Below, piece after piece: positions 1 through 6,108 of a DNA stretch of 10,349 nucleotides. The DNA is taken from the NCBI GenBank assembly GCA_002384855.1, contig DGBP01000082.1, positions 1 through 10,349 on the forward strand, given 5' to 3'. A model generated the notes under the pieces. The model did not search any database. It saw only the letters and a list, made by a program, of their open reading frames with translations, and was not told the DNA's origin. The translations under genes and the position numbers were made by a program. Source of the DNA: Nocardioidaceae bacterium UBA4001. Lineage in GTDB: Bacteria; Actinomycetota; Actinomycetes; Propionibacteriales; Nocardioidaceae. Each line of letters begins with the position of its first letter. Position 1 is the first letter of the stretch.

Positions 1-294
1 GACGCCGCCGGAGATGAACTGCTCACGGCCACCACCCGAGCCCACCGGGTCGTAGTTCACGGTCACGTCGGGGTTGGCGGACTGGAAGCCGGCCTGCCAC
101 GCCTGCTGGGCGGCCTCCTGCGAGCTGGCGCCGGCGCCGTTGACGGTGCCGGAGAGACCCTCGACGGTCGCCTCGCTGTCGCCGTTACCGGTGTCGCCGC
201 CCTCGTTGCCGGCAGCACATGCGGAGAGGCCGAGAGCGAGGGCGAGGGCCGCGACGCCGGGACCGGCCGCGCGGCGGAGAGAAGAGCGGTTCAC
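1..294 (-). CDS. pstS: Phosphate ABC transporter substrate-binding lipoprotein PstS (N-terminal part, runs off left edge)
   Basis: PstS is the extracytoplasmic phosphate-binding lipoprotein of the high-affinity PstSCAB importer. Only the first 98 codons are in the window. The GTG start at 294 is preceded by a good AGGAG site at 302-306, seven bases away. Residues 1-25 form a lipoprotein signal peptide: a basic start (NRSSLRR), an Ala/Leu-rich core and the lipobox LSAC, with Cys26 as the lipidation site. A short Gly/Asp/Asn-rich linker follows. The mature domain then begins with VNGAGASSQEA, an aromatic QAGFQ segment and VNYDPVGSGGGREQF, which are the Ser/Gly-rich phosphate-binding loops typical of PstS. 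A PHO box lies about 65-105 bases upstream, so phosphate-starvation control by PhoP is expected. The pstC, pstA and pstB genes probably follow beyond the left edge, but this cannot be seen. Confidence 0.93.
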   Translation of the reverse strand, partial: MNRSSLRRAAGPGVAALALALGLSACAAGNEGGDTGNGDSEATVEGLSGTVNGAGASSQEAAQQAWQAGFQSANPDVTVNYDPVGSGGGREQFISGGV

Positions 295-359
295 TGCGTA
301 ACTCCTGTGTTCGGGACGTCGGACGCTTGGTGTTGTCGACTTGGAACGTAGGGAGGCGA

Positions 360-399
360 GGTGAAGCGATCCTGGGGGTCAGGTGAACGAGAGGTGAAC
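360..399 (-). promoter_or_regulatory. PHO box: 11-bp direct repeats upstream of pstS
   Basis: Read on the minus strand, GTTCACC occurs at 393-399 and again at 382-388, exactly 11 bases apart. A one-mismatch copy, CTTCACC, lies at 360-366, two 11-base periods further on. Tandem 11-bp units starting GTTCACC are the known PhoP-binding PHO box of actinomycetes such as Streptomyces. The position 65-105 bases upstream of the pstS start codon fits activation under low phosphate. A TACGTT hexamer (plus-strand 345-350) is a possible -10 for pstS. Confidence 0.82.
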
Positions 400-483
400 G
401 CTGGCGGGCGAGATCGCGACGCTCAGCCTGAAGTATGACGACCGTCACGTGAACACGTCCGCGGAGGCTTTACGCGGGGTGCT

Positions 484-518
484 CGGAGAGGTACAAAGAA
501 GGGTTTGTTACCTCTCCG
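484..518. terminator. Strong hairpin after mutT1 (possible terminator)
   Basis: Positions 484-493 pair perfectly with 509-518 (CGGAGAGGTA against TACCTCTCCG). Four more pairs, 494-497 with 504-507, continue after one bulged base (508), leaving a six-base loop. The hairpin begins 13 bases beyond the mutT1 stop codon, so it could end mutT1 transcription before the pstS promoter. No clear T-run follows on the minus strand, so it could instead be an operator or a protein-bound site. The structure is seen directly; its role is inferred. Confidence 0.5.
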
Positions 519-530
519 TGACCTTGGTGC

Positions 531-1418
531 TCAGCGGAAGCTGACGTCGTGGTGCTCGGTCGCCATCACGGTGCCACGCCGGTGGTGCACGACGAACACG
601 GCCCCGGGTCGGAGGCTGTGTGGCTCGAGCCCGAGCGTCTCGAACACCATCGGCAGCACCGGCCGGTGGGTGCACAGCACGCTGGCCTCCTTCAGCGAGA
701 GGAGATGCTGCACCTGCTCGGCCACCGTCTCCGGCGTCGCGTCCTCCTCGGACAGGTCGTCGGTGTCCTCCATCTCGAGGTCGGCCACGTCGGCGTACGG
801 CGCCACCGTTGCCCAGCACCTCCGGCTGCTCGAGGTGAGGATGTGGCTGACGCCGTACGCCCCGAGCACCGGCACCACCTGCTCGGCCTGGAACTGCCCG
901 GCCTCGGTGAGGGGGCGCTCCCGGTCGTCCTTCCTCCACGCCTTGCGGGCCTTCGCGCGGCCGTGGCGCAGGATCACCAGGGGGTAGGACTTCTTGCGCA
1001 CCGGCTCGAGCGCGTCGAGCGTCTGCCGGTCGTAGTCGTAGTGCAGCGTCTGGCGGACCTTGTCCCGTGGGACCCAGGCGACCTCGTCGATCTCGTTGTT
1101 CGGCTTGTACGTCGACACGTCGTCGTCGCCGACCACCCGCCCGGCCCAGTAGTGCACCTGCTTCATCCGGCGCTCGCCGCTCTCGATCGGGTAGCGCTGC
1201 CGTCCCAGCGGCGGCCCGAGCCGGATGTCGAGCCCGGTCTCCTCGGCCACCTCGCGCACCGCCGCGGTGGTGACGTGCTCGCCGGGGTCGAGCTTGCCCT
1301 TGGGGAAGGACCAGTCGTCGTACTTCGGCCGGTGCACGAGCAGGACGTCTCCGCCCTTGCGCGTCACGACCGCGCCGGCAGCGATCACGTCGGGAGGGCG
1401 ACGGGCAGATTGCGCCAT
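531..1418 (-). CDS. mutT1: MutT1-type Nudix hydrolase / histidine phosphatase fusion
   Basis: This 295-residue cytoplasmic protein matches the two-domain MutT1 family of actinobacteria. In mycobacteria these proteins hydrolyse 8-oxo-(d)GTP and diadenosine polyphosphates and so limit oxidised-nucleotide mutagenesis. The N-terminal Nudix domain (about residues 8-140) carries a complete Nudix box at 41-63: G41, E47, R55-E56, E59-E60 and G62. The C-terminal histidine phosphatase domain starts at VILRHG, with Arg151 and His152 as the expected phospho-acceptor motif. It continues through SSSRRC (196-201) and ends with the second catalytic His251 in CTHRPVLP. No Shine-Dalgarno sequence is visible before the ATG, but the MAQSARRPPDVIAAGAVV start fits the family. 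It is divergent from the gene at 1466, with 47 bases between the starts. It lies near ppk1, a neighbourhood also known in mycobacteria. Confidence 0.9.
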   Translation of the reverse strand: MAQSARRPPDVIAAGAVVTRKGGDVLLVHRPKYDDWSFPKGKLDPGEHVTTAAVREVAEETGLDIRLGPPLGRQRYPIESGERRMKQVHYWAGRVVGDDDVSTYKPNNEIDEVAWVPRDKVRQTLHYDYDRQTLDALEPVRKKSYPLVILRHGRAKARKAWRKDDRERPLTEAGQFQAEQVVPVLGAYGVSHILTSSSRRCWATVAPYADVADLEMEDTDDLSEEDATPETVAEQVQHLLSLKEASVLCTHRPVLPMVFETLGLEPHSLRPGAVFVVHHRRGTVMATEHHDVSFR

Positions 1419-1465
1419 GGCGTTAGTCTCACACCCACTGCCCGCCGGATGGAAAGTGAACCCCC

Positions 1466-2545
1466 GTGCCGAGACGTGTCGTGGTGATCGTGCTCGCGGC
1501 CGCCCTGGTCGCGACGGTCGCGGTAGGGGGCTGGTTCGGTTGGCGGGCGTGGCAGCGTACGGCGCTCGAGGAGGCCGTGGGGACGCTGCCCGAGTCGACG
1601 TTGCGGGCCACCTGGACCGACTGGGCGCAGGTCCGGTCGCTGGCCGGCGGCTCGTCGCTCGGGTCGTCCTCGTCGACGCGGGACGTGTCCCGGTTCGTCG
1701 ACCGCGCCTACGAGCAGGACCTGACCTCCACCTCGGCGGTCGTCGACGGGACCTACGTGCTGAACCGCCGCTTCGGTTTCTCCCCGATCGACGCGACGTG
1801 GGAGGCCTACGGGCAGTCGCGCGAGGGCGCCGTCGCCGTGATGCGCTTCGAGGACTCGGTCGACCTCGACGGCGTGGAGCGCAACCTCCGGCGGCTCGGC
1901 TACACCCCGCCCTCCGGTGGCGCGGGCTCCGGAGGCGTCTGGGCCGGGTCGGCCGACCTGGTCGCGACGATCGACCTGTCCCTCACCCCCGTCATGCAGA
2001 ACGTCGTGGTCCTCCCGGGCAAGCGGCTCGTGCTGCTCTCGGACAGTCGGTCCTACGCGTCCGCCGCGGCCTCGGCGGCGACCGGCTCGGCCGAGGGGCT
2101 CGACTCGGTGGCCGGAGTCTCCTCCCTGGCCGCGGCCGCGGGGGAGCCGGTGAGCGCCGTCCTCCTCGCCTCCGACTTCGCCTGCGAGGCCGCCGGGATG
2201 GCCTCCGCGGACGAGGAGGACCAGGCGGCGGCCGAGGACCTGATCTCGTCGGCGGGAGGGGTCAGCCCCCTGGCCGGTCTGGTGGTCGCCCTCGACCCGG
2301 ACCGGTCCGTGACGGTCGGCATGCACTTCGAGTCGTCGTCGCAGGCCTCGGGTGATCTCCGTCCGCGCCTCCGGCTGGCGTCCGGGGAGGCGCCTGGGCA
2401 GGGTGGGACGTTCGCGGAGCGCTTCCGGGTGGCCGAGGCGGTGGCCGACGGCAACGAGATCGTGCTGGACCTCCGGCCGGCCGAGGACGACAGCCCCCTG
2501 CTCAGCGACCTGACCCAGGGGCCCCTGCTCTTCGCCTCCTGCTGA
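1466..2545 (+). CDS. Membrane-anchored exported protein of unknown function
   Basis: I do not recognise a named family for this 359-residue protein. Residues 5-26 form one hydrophobic segment after an N-terminal RR pair, which fits an uncleaved signal anchor with the rest outside the membrane. No lipobox is present. The exported part has a Trp-containing segment LRATWTDWAQVR (47-58), a Ser/Gly linker near 61-72, alternating strand-like stretches, and Ala-rich acidic helices near 197-226 and 240-262. The only cysteines are Cys240 and the last residue Cys359, in the tail GPLLFASC, so a disulfide pinning the C-terminus is possible. The GTG start at 1466 was chosen for its position just before the anchor and the GGAAAG at 1451-1456, nine bases upstream. 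A TAGTCT hexamer at 1424-1429 is a possible -10. It is transcribed divergently from mutT1. Confidence 0.75.
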   Translation: MPRRVVVIVLAAALVATVAVGGWFGWRAWQRTALEEAVGTLPESTLRATWTDWAQVRSLAGGSSLGSSSSTRDVSRFVDRAYEQDLTSTSAVVDGTYVLNRRFGFSPIDATWEAYGQSREGAVAVMRFEDSVDLDGVERNLRRLGYTPPSGGAGSGGVWAGSADLVATIDLSLTPVMQNVVVLPGKRLVLLSDSRSYASAAASAATGSAEGLDSVAGVSSLAAAAGEPVSAVLLASDFACEAAGMASADEEDQAAAEDLISSAGGVSPLAGLVVALDPDRSVTVGMHFESSSQASGDLRPRLRLASGEAPGQGGTFAERFRVAEAVADGNEIVLDLRPAEDDSPLLSDLTQGPLLFASC

Positions 2546-2569
2546 GGGGCGGTCTGCCGGTCAGGTTGC

Positions 2570-2582
2570 GCGGGCGCCGTAC
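2570..2582 (+). repeat. 13-bp direct repeat, left copy
   Basis: The sequence GCGGGCGCCGTAC here is repeated exactly, in the same orientation, at 3876-3888 and 3902-3914. The copies bracket the hairpin-flanked DUF559 gene. It lies just downstream of the exported-protein gene and 15 bases outside the left hairpin. It may be a target-site-like duplication or the outer edge of the repeat element. Confidence 0.6.
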
Positions 2583-2597
2583 TGACTCCGGCCGACT

Positions 2598-2646
2598 TGT
2601 AGCGAAAAGCACCCGAAGTGGCAGGCAGGTGGTGCTTCTTGCTCCA
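2598..2646. repeat. 49-bp hairpin element H1 (3' side of the DUF559 gene)
   Basis: The arms 2598-2613 and 2631-2646 pair at 14 of 16 positions, including one G-T wobble, around a 17-base loop. The right arm runs into GCTCCATCTC at 2641-2650, so the element abuts the DUF559 stop codon (2649-2651). It closely matches hairpin H2 (3818-3866) in arm sequence, arm length and loop length, but in the opposite orientation. On the minus strand it would fold directly after the DUF559 stop and could serve as a terminator, although no T-run follows. Confidence 0.75.
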
Positions 2647-2648
2647 TC

Positions 2649-3749
2649 TCATGGCGGGTCGGCGACTGACGGACGGCCGATCGGGGCCACCTGCGCGCGT
2701 CGCTGCTCCAGGATCCACTCGCGGTGCTCGAGTCGCTCGTCGAGCGAGGCCGAGTCCAGCGGGTCGTCGTACCAGCCATCGGGCACCTGCAGCGTCCAGG
2801 ACCAGCGAGATCGCGGGAGAGCCAGTGCGCGCACCCTGGCGGCGAGCACGCGGTCGACGAGGCGCTCGATGTCGAGCAGATCCAGGCTGGTCACCTTCAC
2901 GTACTCGAGGCCCGCCCTGCGGAACCGGTCCTCCCGCACCACGTCGCGGTGATGCCTTCCGGCGCCACGGTGCGCCGCCCCGTCGTACTCTCCGACCAGC
3001 CCGGCCACCGGGTCGAAGAGGTCCGCTATCCCGATCAGCCGGCCCTTCAGGTCGAAGACCGGCGCGTTCGGCCGCGGGGCCGGAAGCCCCGCGTCGAGGG
3101 TCCACACCAGCCGGAGGCGGGTCTCGGTCGGTGCCCTGCTCTCCTCGGCGGCCATGTCCAGCGCGTCGCGTACCTGGGGGAGGCCGTTCCAACCCGCGCG
3201 GCCCTCGAGGTACCGCCGCATGCGGGCGACGGAGCTGAGCTCGGCGGCCGCCATCATGTCCATGGCGACGACCGCCTCACGCACGTCCTCGGCACGGCGC
3301 ATCGCGTCGAAGGTGGCACGCTCCGGGACAGCGCAGGGCACTCCCCGCAGCACGCGGACCTCGTCGGGCTCGAGCCGGTCGCGCGTCGGTTGGATGCCTG
3401 TCCGAGAGCGGAGGTTGTGCTCAGGGCCGCAGGCGAGCGGGACGGGGAGCTCCGTGGCCCCGTCCGTCTGCAGGCCGTCGAAGTAGCCGGCCCCCAACCA
3501 GCGGCAGGCGGCCCAGCCGGTGACGGCGCCGCCCTCGGGCAGGTGGACCGCTGCCTCGAGGATCCGCTGCTCGGGAACGGTGGGGTCGACGTGTGCCGGC
3601 ACGTACATCCCGTGGCCGGTGCGTCGCCACGCACCGCCCCTGGCCTGCCCGCGGGTCGGTCCGTCGAGGCCGGCGGGGTCGAGCGGCACGGGTCGGACCA
3701 GACCGGTGGGGTGCTCGCACCTTGCTTTCCATTCGACCGGTGGGGGCAT
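2649..3749 (-). CDS. DUF559-domain protein with AbiEi-antitoxin-like N-terminal region
   Basis: This 366-residue protein belongs to a type common in Nocardioides-like genomes. Its C-terminal DUF559 domain has a Vsr/PD-(D/E)XK endonuclease-like fold. Visible family residues are Glu209 in APTETRLRL, Asp243 in IADLFD, Glu254 and Asp256 in GEYDGAAH, then HHRDVVREDRFRRAGLEYV (266-284). The acidic core therefore looks intact. The N-terminal half, GPTRGQARGGAWRRTGHGMYVP onward, resembles proteins often labelled AbiEi-family (type IV toxin-antitoxin) antitoxins, but no AbiEii nucleotidyltransferase toxin is nearby. Its function is not known; a nuclease role is inference. The reading frame stays open upstream to 4055 but would run into ppk1, so the ATG at 3749 was chosen; its ribosome site is weak. 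Hairpin elements flank both ends, suggesting a mobile or accessory origin. Confidence 0.8.
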   Translation of the reverse strand: MPPPVEWKARCEHPTGLVRPVPLDPAGLDGPTRGQARGGAWRRTGHGMYVPAHVDPTVPEQRILEAAVHLPEGGAVTGWAACRWLGAGYFDGLQTDGATELPVPLACGPEHNLRSRTGIQPTRDRLEPDEVRVLRGVPCAVPERATFDAMRRAEDVREAVVAMDMMAAAELSSVARMRRYLEGRAGWNGLPQVRDALDMAAEESRAPTETRLRLVWTLDAGLPAPRPNAPVFDLKGRLIGIADLFDPVAGLVGEYDGAAHRGAGRHHRDVVREDRFRRAGLEYVKVTSLDLLDIERLVDRVLAARVRALALPRSRWSWTLQVPDGWYDDPLDSASLDERLEHREWILEQRRAQVAPIGRPSVADPP

Positions 3750-3817
3750 GGCCTCAAGCGTGCCGGTCCCCTGCAGCGCGCGTCGGTCGTCGTCCACAGG
3801 GAGCCGGTGGCGCGAGA

Positions 3818-3866
3818 TGGAGCAGAAAGCACCGGCCGGCGGGGGCGGATGGTGCCTTCTGCTCCA
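3818..3866. repeat. 49-bp hairpin element H2 (5' side of the DUF559 gene)
   Basis: The arms 3818-3833 and 3851-3866 pair at 15 of 16 positions (one A-C mismatch) around a 17-base loop. It is related to H1: the inner flank GAGATGGAGC (3814-3823) and the outer CAAGT (3865-3869) both have counterparts in H1, read in reverse. H1 and H2 thus form an inverted pair around the DUF559 gene. H2 lies 69 bases upstream of that gene's start codon and could affect its transcription. Confidence 0.78.
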
Positions 3867-3875
3867 AGTAAGGGG

Positions 3876-3932
3876 GCGGGCGCCGTACGACGGACGGGCG
3901 GGCGGGCGCCGTACGACGGACGGGCGGGCGAC
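3876..3932 (+). repeat. 26-bp tandem repeat (two copies) containing the 13-bp direct repeat
   Basis: The unit 3881-3906 is repeated at 3907-3932 with 24 of 26 bases identical. Each copy includes CGCCGTACGACGGACGGGCG, and both carry the 13-bp sequence also found at 2570-2582. It lies between hairpin H2 and the end of ppk1 (stop codon at 3944-3946). Two copies of a very GC-rich unit could simply be slippage, but the shared 13-mer links it to the left side of the DUF559 unit. Confidence 0.75.
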
Positions 3933-3943
3933 CACCCGCACAT

Positions 3944-6031
3944 CTAGCGGGTCGAGCGGCGCTTGCTCCCGATCAGGGTGTGCTGCAGGTCGCGCAGGGG
4001 CTGCCCCTCGGCGTCGAAGGCGTGCCGCTCCCACTCCCCGGAGGGCTGGAGCCACCAGGACGCGGTGGTCTCGTCGAAGGCGAGGTCGAGCAGCGCCCCC
4101 ACCTCCTCCACCTGGACGGTCCGGGGGAGCTGGACGAGGGCCTCCACGCGCCGGTCGAGGTTGCGGTGCATGAGGTCGGCCGACCCGATCCAGGCCGCGG
4201 GGGTGCCGCCGTTCTCGAACCAGAAGATCCGGCTGTGCTCGAGGAACCGGCCGAGGATCGATCGGACCCGGATGTTGTCCGACAGACCCGGGACGCCCGG
4301 GCGCACGGCGCAGATGCCTCGGGTGAGGAGGTCGACCGGGACGCCCGCCTGGGAGGCGAGGTACAGCTCGTCGATCAGGGCCTCGTCGACGATCGAGTTG
4401 GCCTTGATCCGGATCCGCGCGGGCTTGCCCGCGGCGTGGTTGGCGACCTCGGCGCGGATCCGCTCGATCAGCCCGGTGCGGACCGAGTCGGGCGCGACGA
4501 GGAGGCGCTGGTAGCCGGTGTGACGCGAGAACCCCGAGAGGTTGTTGAACAGGTGCGCGACGTCCTCGCCGATCTCGGGGTCGGCGGTGAGGAGGCCGTA
4601 GTCCTCGTACTGGCGTGCGGTCTTGGGGTTGTAGTTGCCGGTCCCGATGTGGGTGTACCGGCGCAGCCCCTCGGGCTCCTCCCGGACGACGAGCGCGAGC
4701 TTGCAGTGGGTCTTCAGGCCGATGAGGCCGTACACCACGTGGCAGCCGGCCTGCTCGAGCTTGCGCGCCCAGCGGATGTTCGCCTGCTCGTCGAAGCGTG
4801 CCTTGATCTCCACGATCACGAGCACCTGCTTGCCGGCGTCGGCGGCGTCGACGAGGGCGTCGATGATCGGGGAGTCGCCGGAGGTCCGGTAGAGCGTCTG
4901 CTTGATCGCGAGCACGTGCGGGTCGTCGGCGGCCTGCTCGATGAACCGCTGCACCGAGGTGGAGAACGAGTCGTAGGGGTGGTGGAGGAGTACGTCGCGC
5001 CGCTGCAGCGCCCCGAAGACGTCCACGGGGGACGCCGACTCGACCTCGGCGAGGTCCCGGTGCGTCGAGGGGACGAAGGCGGGGTTCTTCAGCTCCGCGC
5101 GGTTGAGGTCGGCGATCACCCCCAGGCCACGCAGGTCGAGCGGCCCGGGGAGCCGGAAGACCTCGGCCCGTGACACCCCGAGCTCGGAGACCAGCAGCTC
5201 CAGGATGTGGTCGTTCATGGACTCCTCGACCTCGAGGCGCACGGGCGGACCGAAGCGTCGCCGCAGCAGCTCCTTCTCCAGCGCGGCGAGGAGGTTCTCG
5301 GCATCGTCCTCCTCGACCTCGAGGTCCTCGTTGCGAGTCACCCGGAAGGTGTGTACCGCGATCACGTCCATGCCGGGGAAGAGCAGGGTGAGGTGCTCGG
5401 CGATGACGTCCTCGAGCGGGACGAACCGCTGCTCGCCGAGGGCGACGAAGCGCGGGAAGATCGGCGGCACCTTCACCCGGGCGAAGTGCTCCTTGCCGCT
5501 CTTCGGGTTGCGCACCAGGACGGCCATGTTCAGCGACAGCCCGGAGATGTAGGGGAAGGGGTGCGCCGGGTCGACGGCCAGCGGCGTGAGCACCGGGAAG
5601 AGCCGCTCCTTGAACTGCTTCTTCATCTGCTTCTGCTCCTCGCGGGAGAGGTCGGGCCAGCGCAGCAGCTCGATCCCCTCCTTCTCGAGGGCAGGGGTGA
5701 TCTCGTCGCGGAACAGCGTCGCCTGGCGCTCCATGAGCTCACCGGTCGTGGCCCAGATCTGCTCGAGGACGTCGCGGGGCATGAGACCGGAGGCGGCGCG
5801 CACGGCCACCCCGGCGGCGATCCGGCGCTTCAGGCCGGCCACCCGCACCATGAAGAACTCGTCGAGGTTGGAGGAGAAGATCTCGAGGTAGCGCGCTCTC
5901 TCCAGCAGCGGCACCGTGTCGTCCTCGGCGAGCTCCAGCACGCGGGTGTTGAAGTGCAGCCAGGACAGCTCCCGGTCGAGGAACCGGTCGTCGGGCAGAG
6001 CGGGTGCGGGGGTCTCGAGAGCGGCGTCCAT
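3944..6031 (-). CDS. ppk1: Polyphosphate kinase 1
   Basis: Ppk1 reversibly transfers the gamma phosphate of ATP onto inorganic polyphosphate at the membrane or in the cytoplasm, building the phosphate and energy store. The 695-residue length is normal. The N domain begins RFLDRELSWLHFNTRVLELA (16-35) and IFSSNLDEFFMVRVAGLK (51-68), both hallmarks of the family. The catalytic region holds His442 in GLKTHCKL, the autophosphorylated histidine. His461 lies in THIGTGNYN and His599 in FLEHSRIFWFENG. These equal E. coli His435, His454 and His592 with a constant offset of seven. The basic stretch RIRIKANSIVDEALI (540-554) and SADLMHRNLDRRVE near the C-terminus are also typical. The start ATG has only a weak purine-rich site upstream. 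The gene is divergent from the hydrolase at 6109, with 77 bases between the starts. No PHO box is obvious there. Confidence 0.97.
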   Translation of the reverse strand: MDAALETPAPALPDDRFLDRELSWLHFNTRVLELAEDDTVPLLERARYLEIFSSNLDEFFMVRVAGLKRRIAAGVAVRAASGLMPRDVLEQIWATTGELMERQATLFRDEITPALEKEGIELLRWPDLSREEQKQMKKQFKERLFPVLTPLAVDPAHPFPYISGLSLNMAVLVRNPKSGKEHFARVKVPPIFPRFVALGEQRFVPLEDVIAEHLTLLFPGMDVIAVHTFRVTRNEDLEVEEDDAENLLAALEKELLRRRFGPPVRLEVEESMNDHILELLVSELGVSRAEVFRLPGPLDLRGLGVIADLNRAELKNPAFVPSTHRDLAEVESASPVDVFGALQRRDVLLHHPYDSFSTSVQRFIEQAADDPHVLAIKQTLYRTSGDSPIIDALVDAADAGKQVLVIVEIKARFDEQANIRWARKLEQAGCHVVYGLIGLKTHCKLALVVREEPEGLRRYTHIGTGNYNPKTARQYEDYGLLTADPEIGEDVAHLFNNLSGFSRHTGYQRLLVAPDSVRTGLIERIRAEVANHAAGKPARIRIKANSIVDEALIDELYLASQAGVPVDLLTRGICAVRPGVPGLSDNIRVRSILGRFLEHSRIFWFENGGTPAAWIGSADLMHRNLDRRVEALVQLPRTVQVEEVGALLDLAFDETTASWWLQPSGEWERHAFDAEGQPLRDLQHTLIGSKRRSTR

Positions 6032-6096
6032 GACCCCATCGTCCCACCGGCGGACGAACGCCGGGTAGACAACGACGGCAGCCGGACCCGGCCCGG

Positions 6097-6102
6097 TATC
6101 TT
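6097..6102 (+). promoter_or_regulatory. Probable -10 element for a leaderless hydrolase transcript
   Basis: TATCTT fits the actinobacterial TANNNT -10 consensus and ends six bases before the ATG at 6109. No Shine-Dalgarno sequence is visible before that ATG. The spacing is that of a leaderless promoter, with transcription starting at or next to the start codon. No good -35 is seen at the usual distance. Confidence 0.5.
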
Positions 6103-6108
6103 GCGCGC

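Noticed and set aside
441..454. TCACGTGA palindrome as a separate regulator site
   Set aside because: It is a short palindrome seen once. It overlaps the outermost possible PHO unit, so there is no independent support.
2649..3749. Complete type IV toxin-antitoxin (AbiE) system
   Set aside because: Only the AbiEi-like/DUF559 protein is present. No AbiEii-type nucleotidyltransferase is in the neighbouring frames.
3881..3932. Start of a CRISPR array
   Set aside because: The copies are directly adjacent with no spacers, and there are only two. No cas gene is nearby.
3750..4055. Upstream extension of the DUF559 reading frame to a 468-residue protein
   Set aside because: It would pass through hairpin H2 and the tandem repeat and overlap the certain C-terminus of ppk1. 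The added sequence is low-complexity Pro/Arg/Ala with no family resemblance.
3980..5173. Long plus-strand open frame of 397 codons opposite ppk1, and similar long antisense frames elsewhere
   Set aside because: High GC suppresses stop codons and gives long shadow frames. The translation is Val/Gly/Leu/Arg-rich without domains, while the opposite strand encodes an intact Ppk1.
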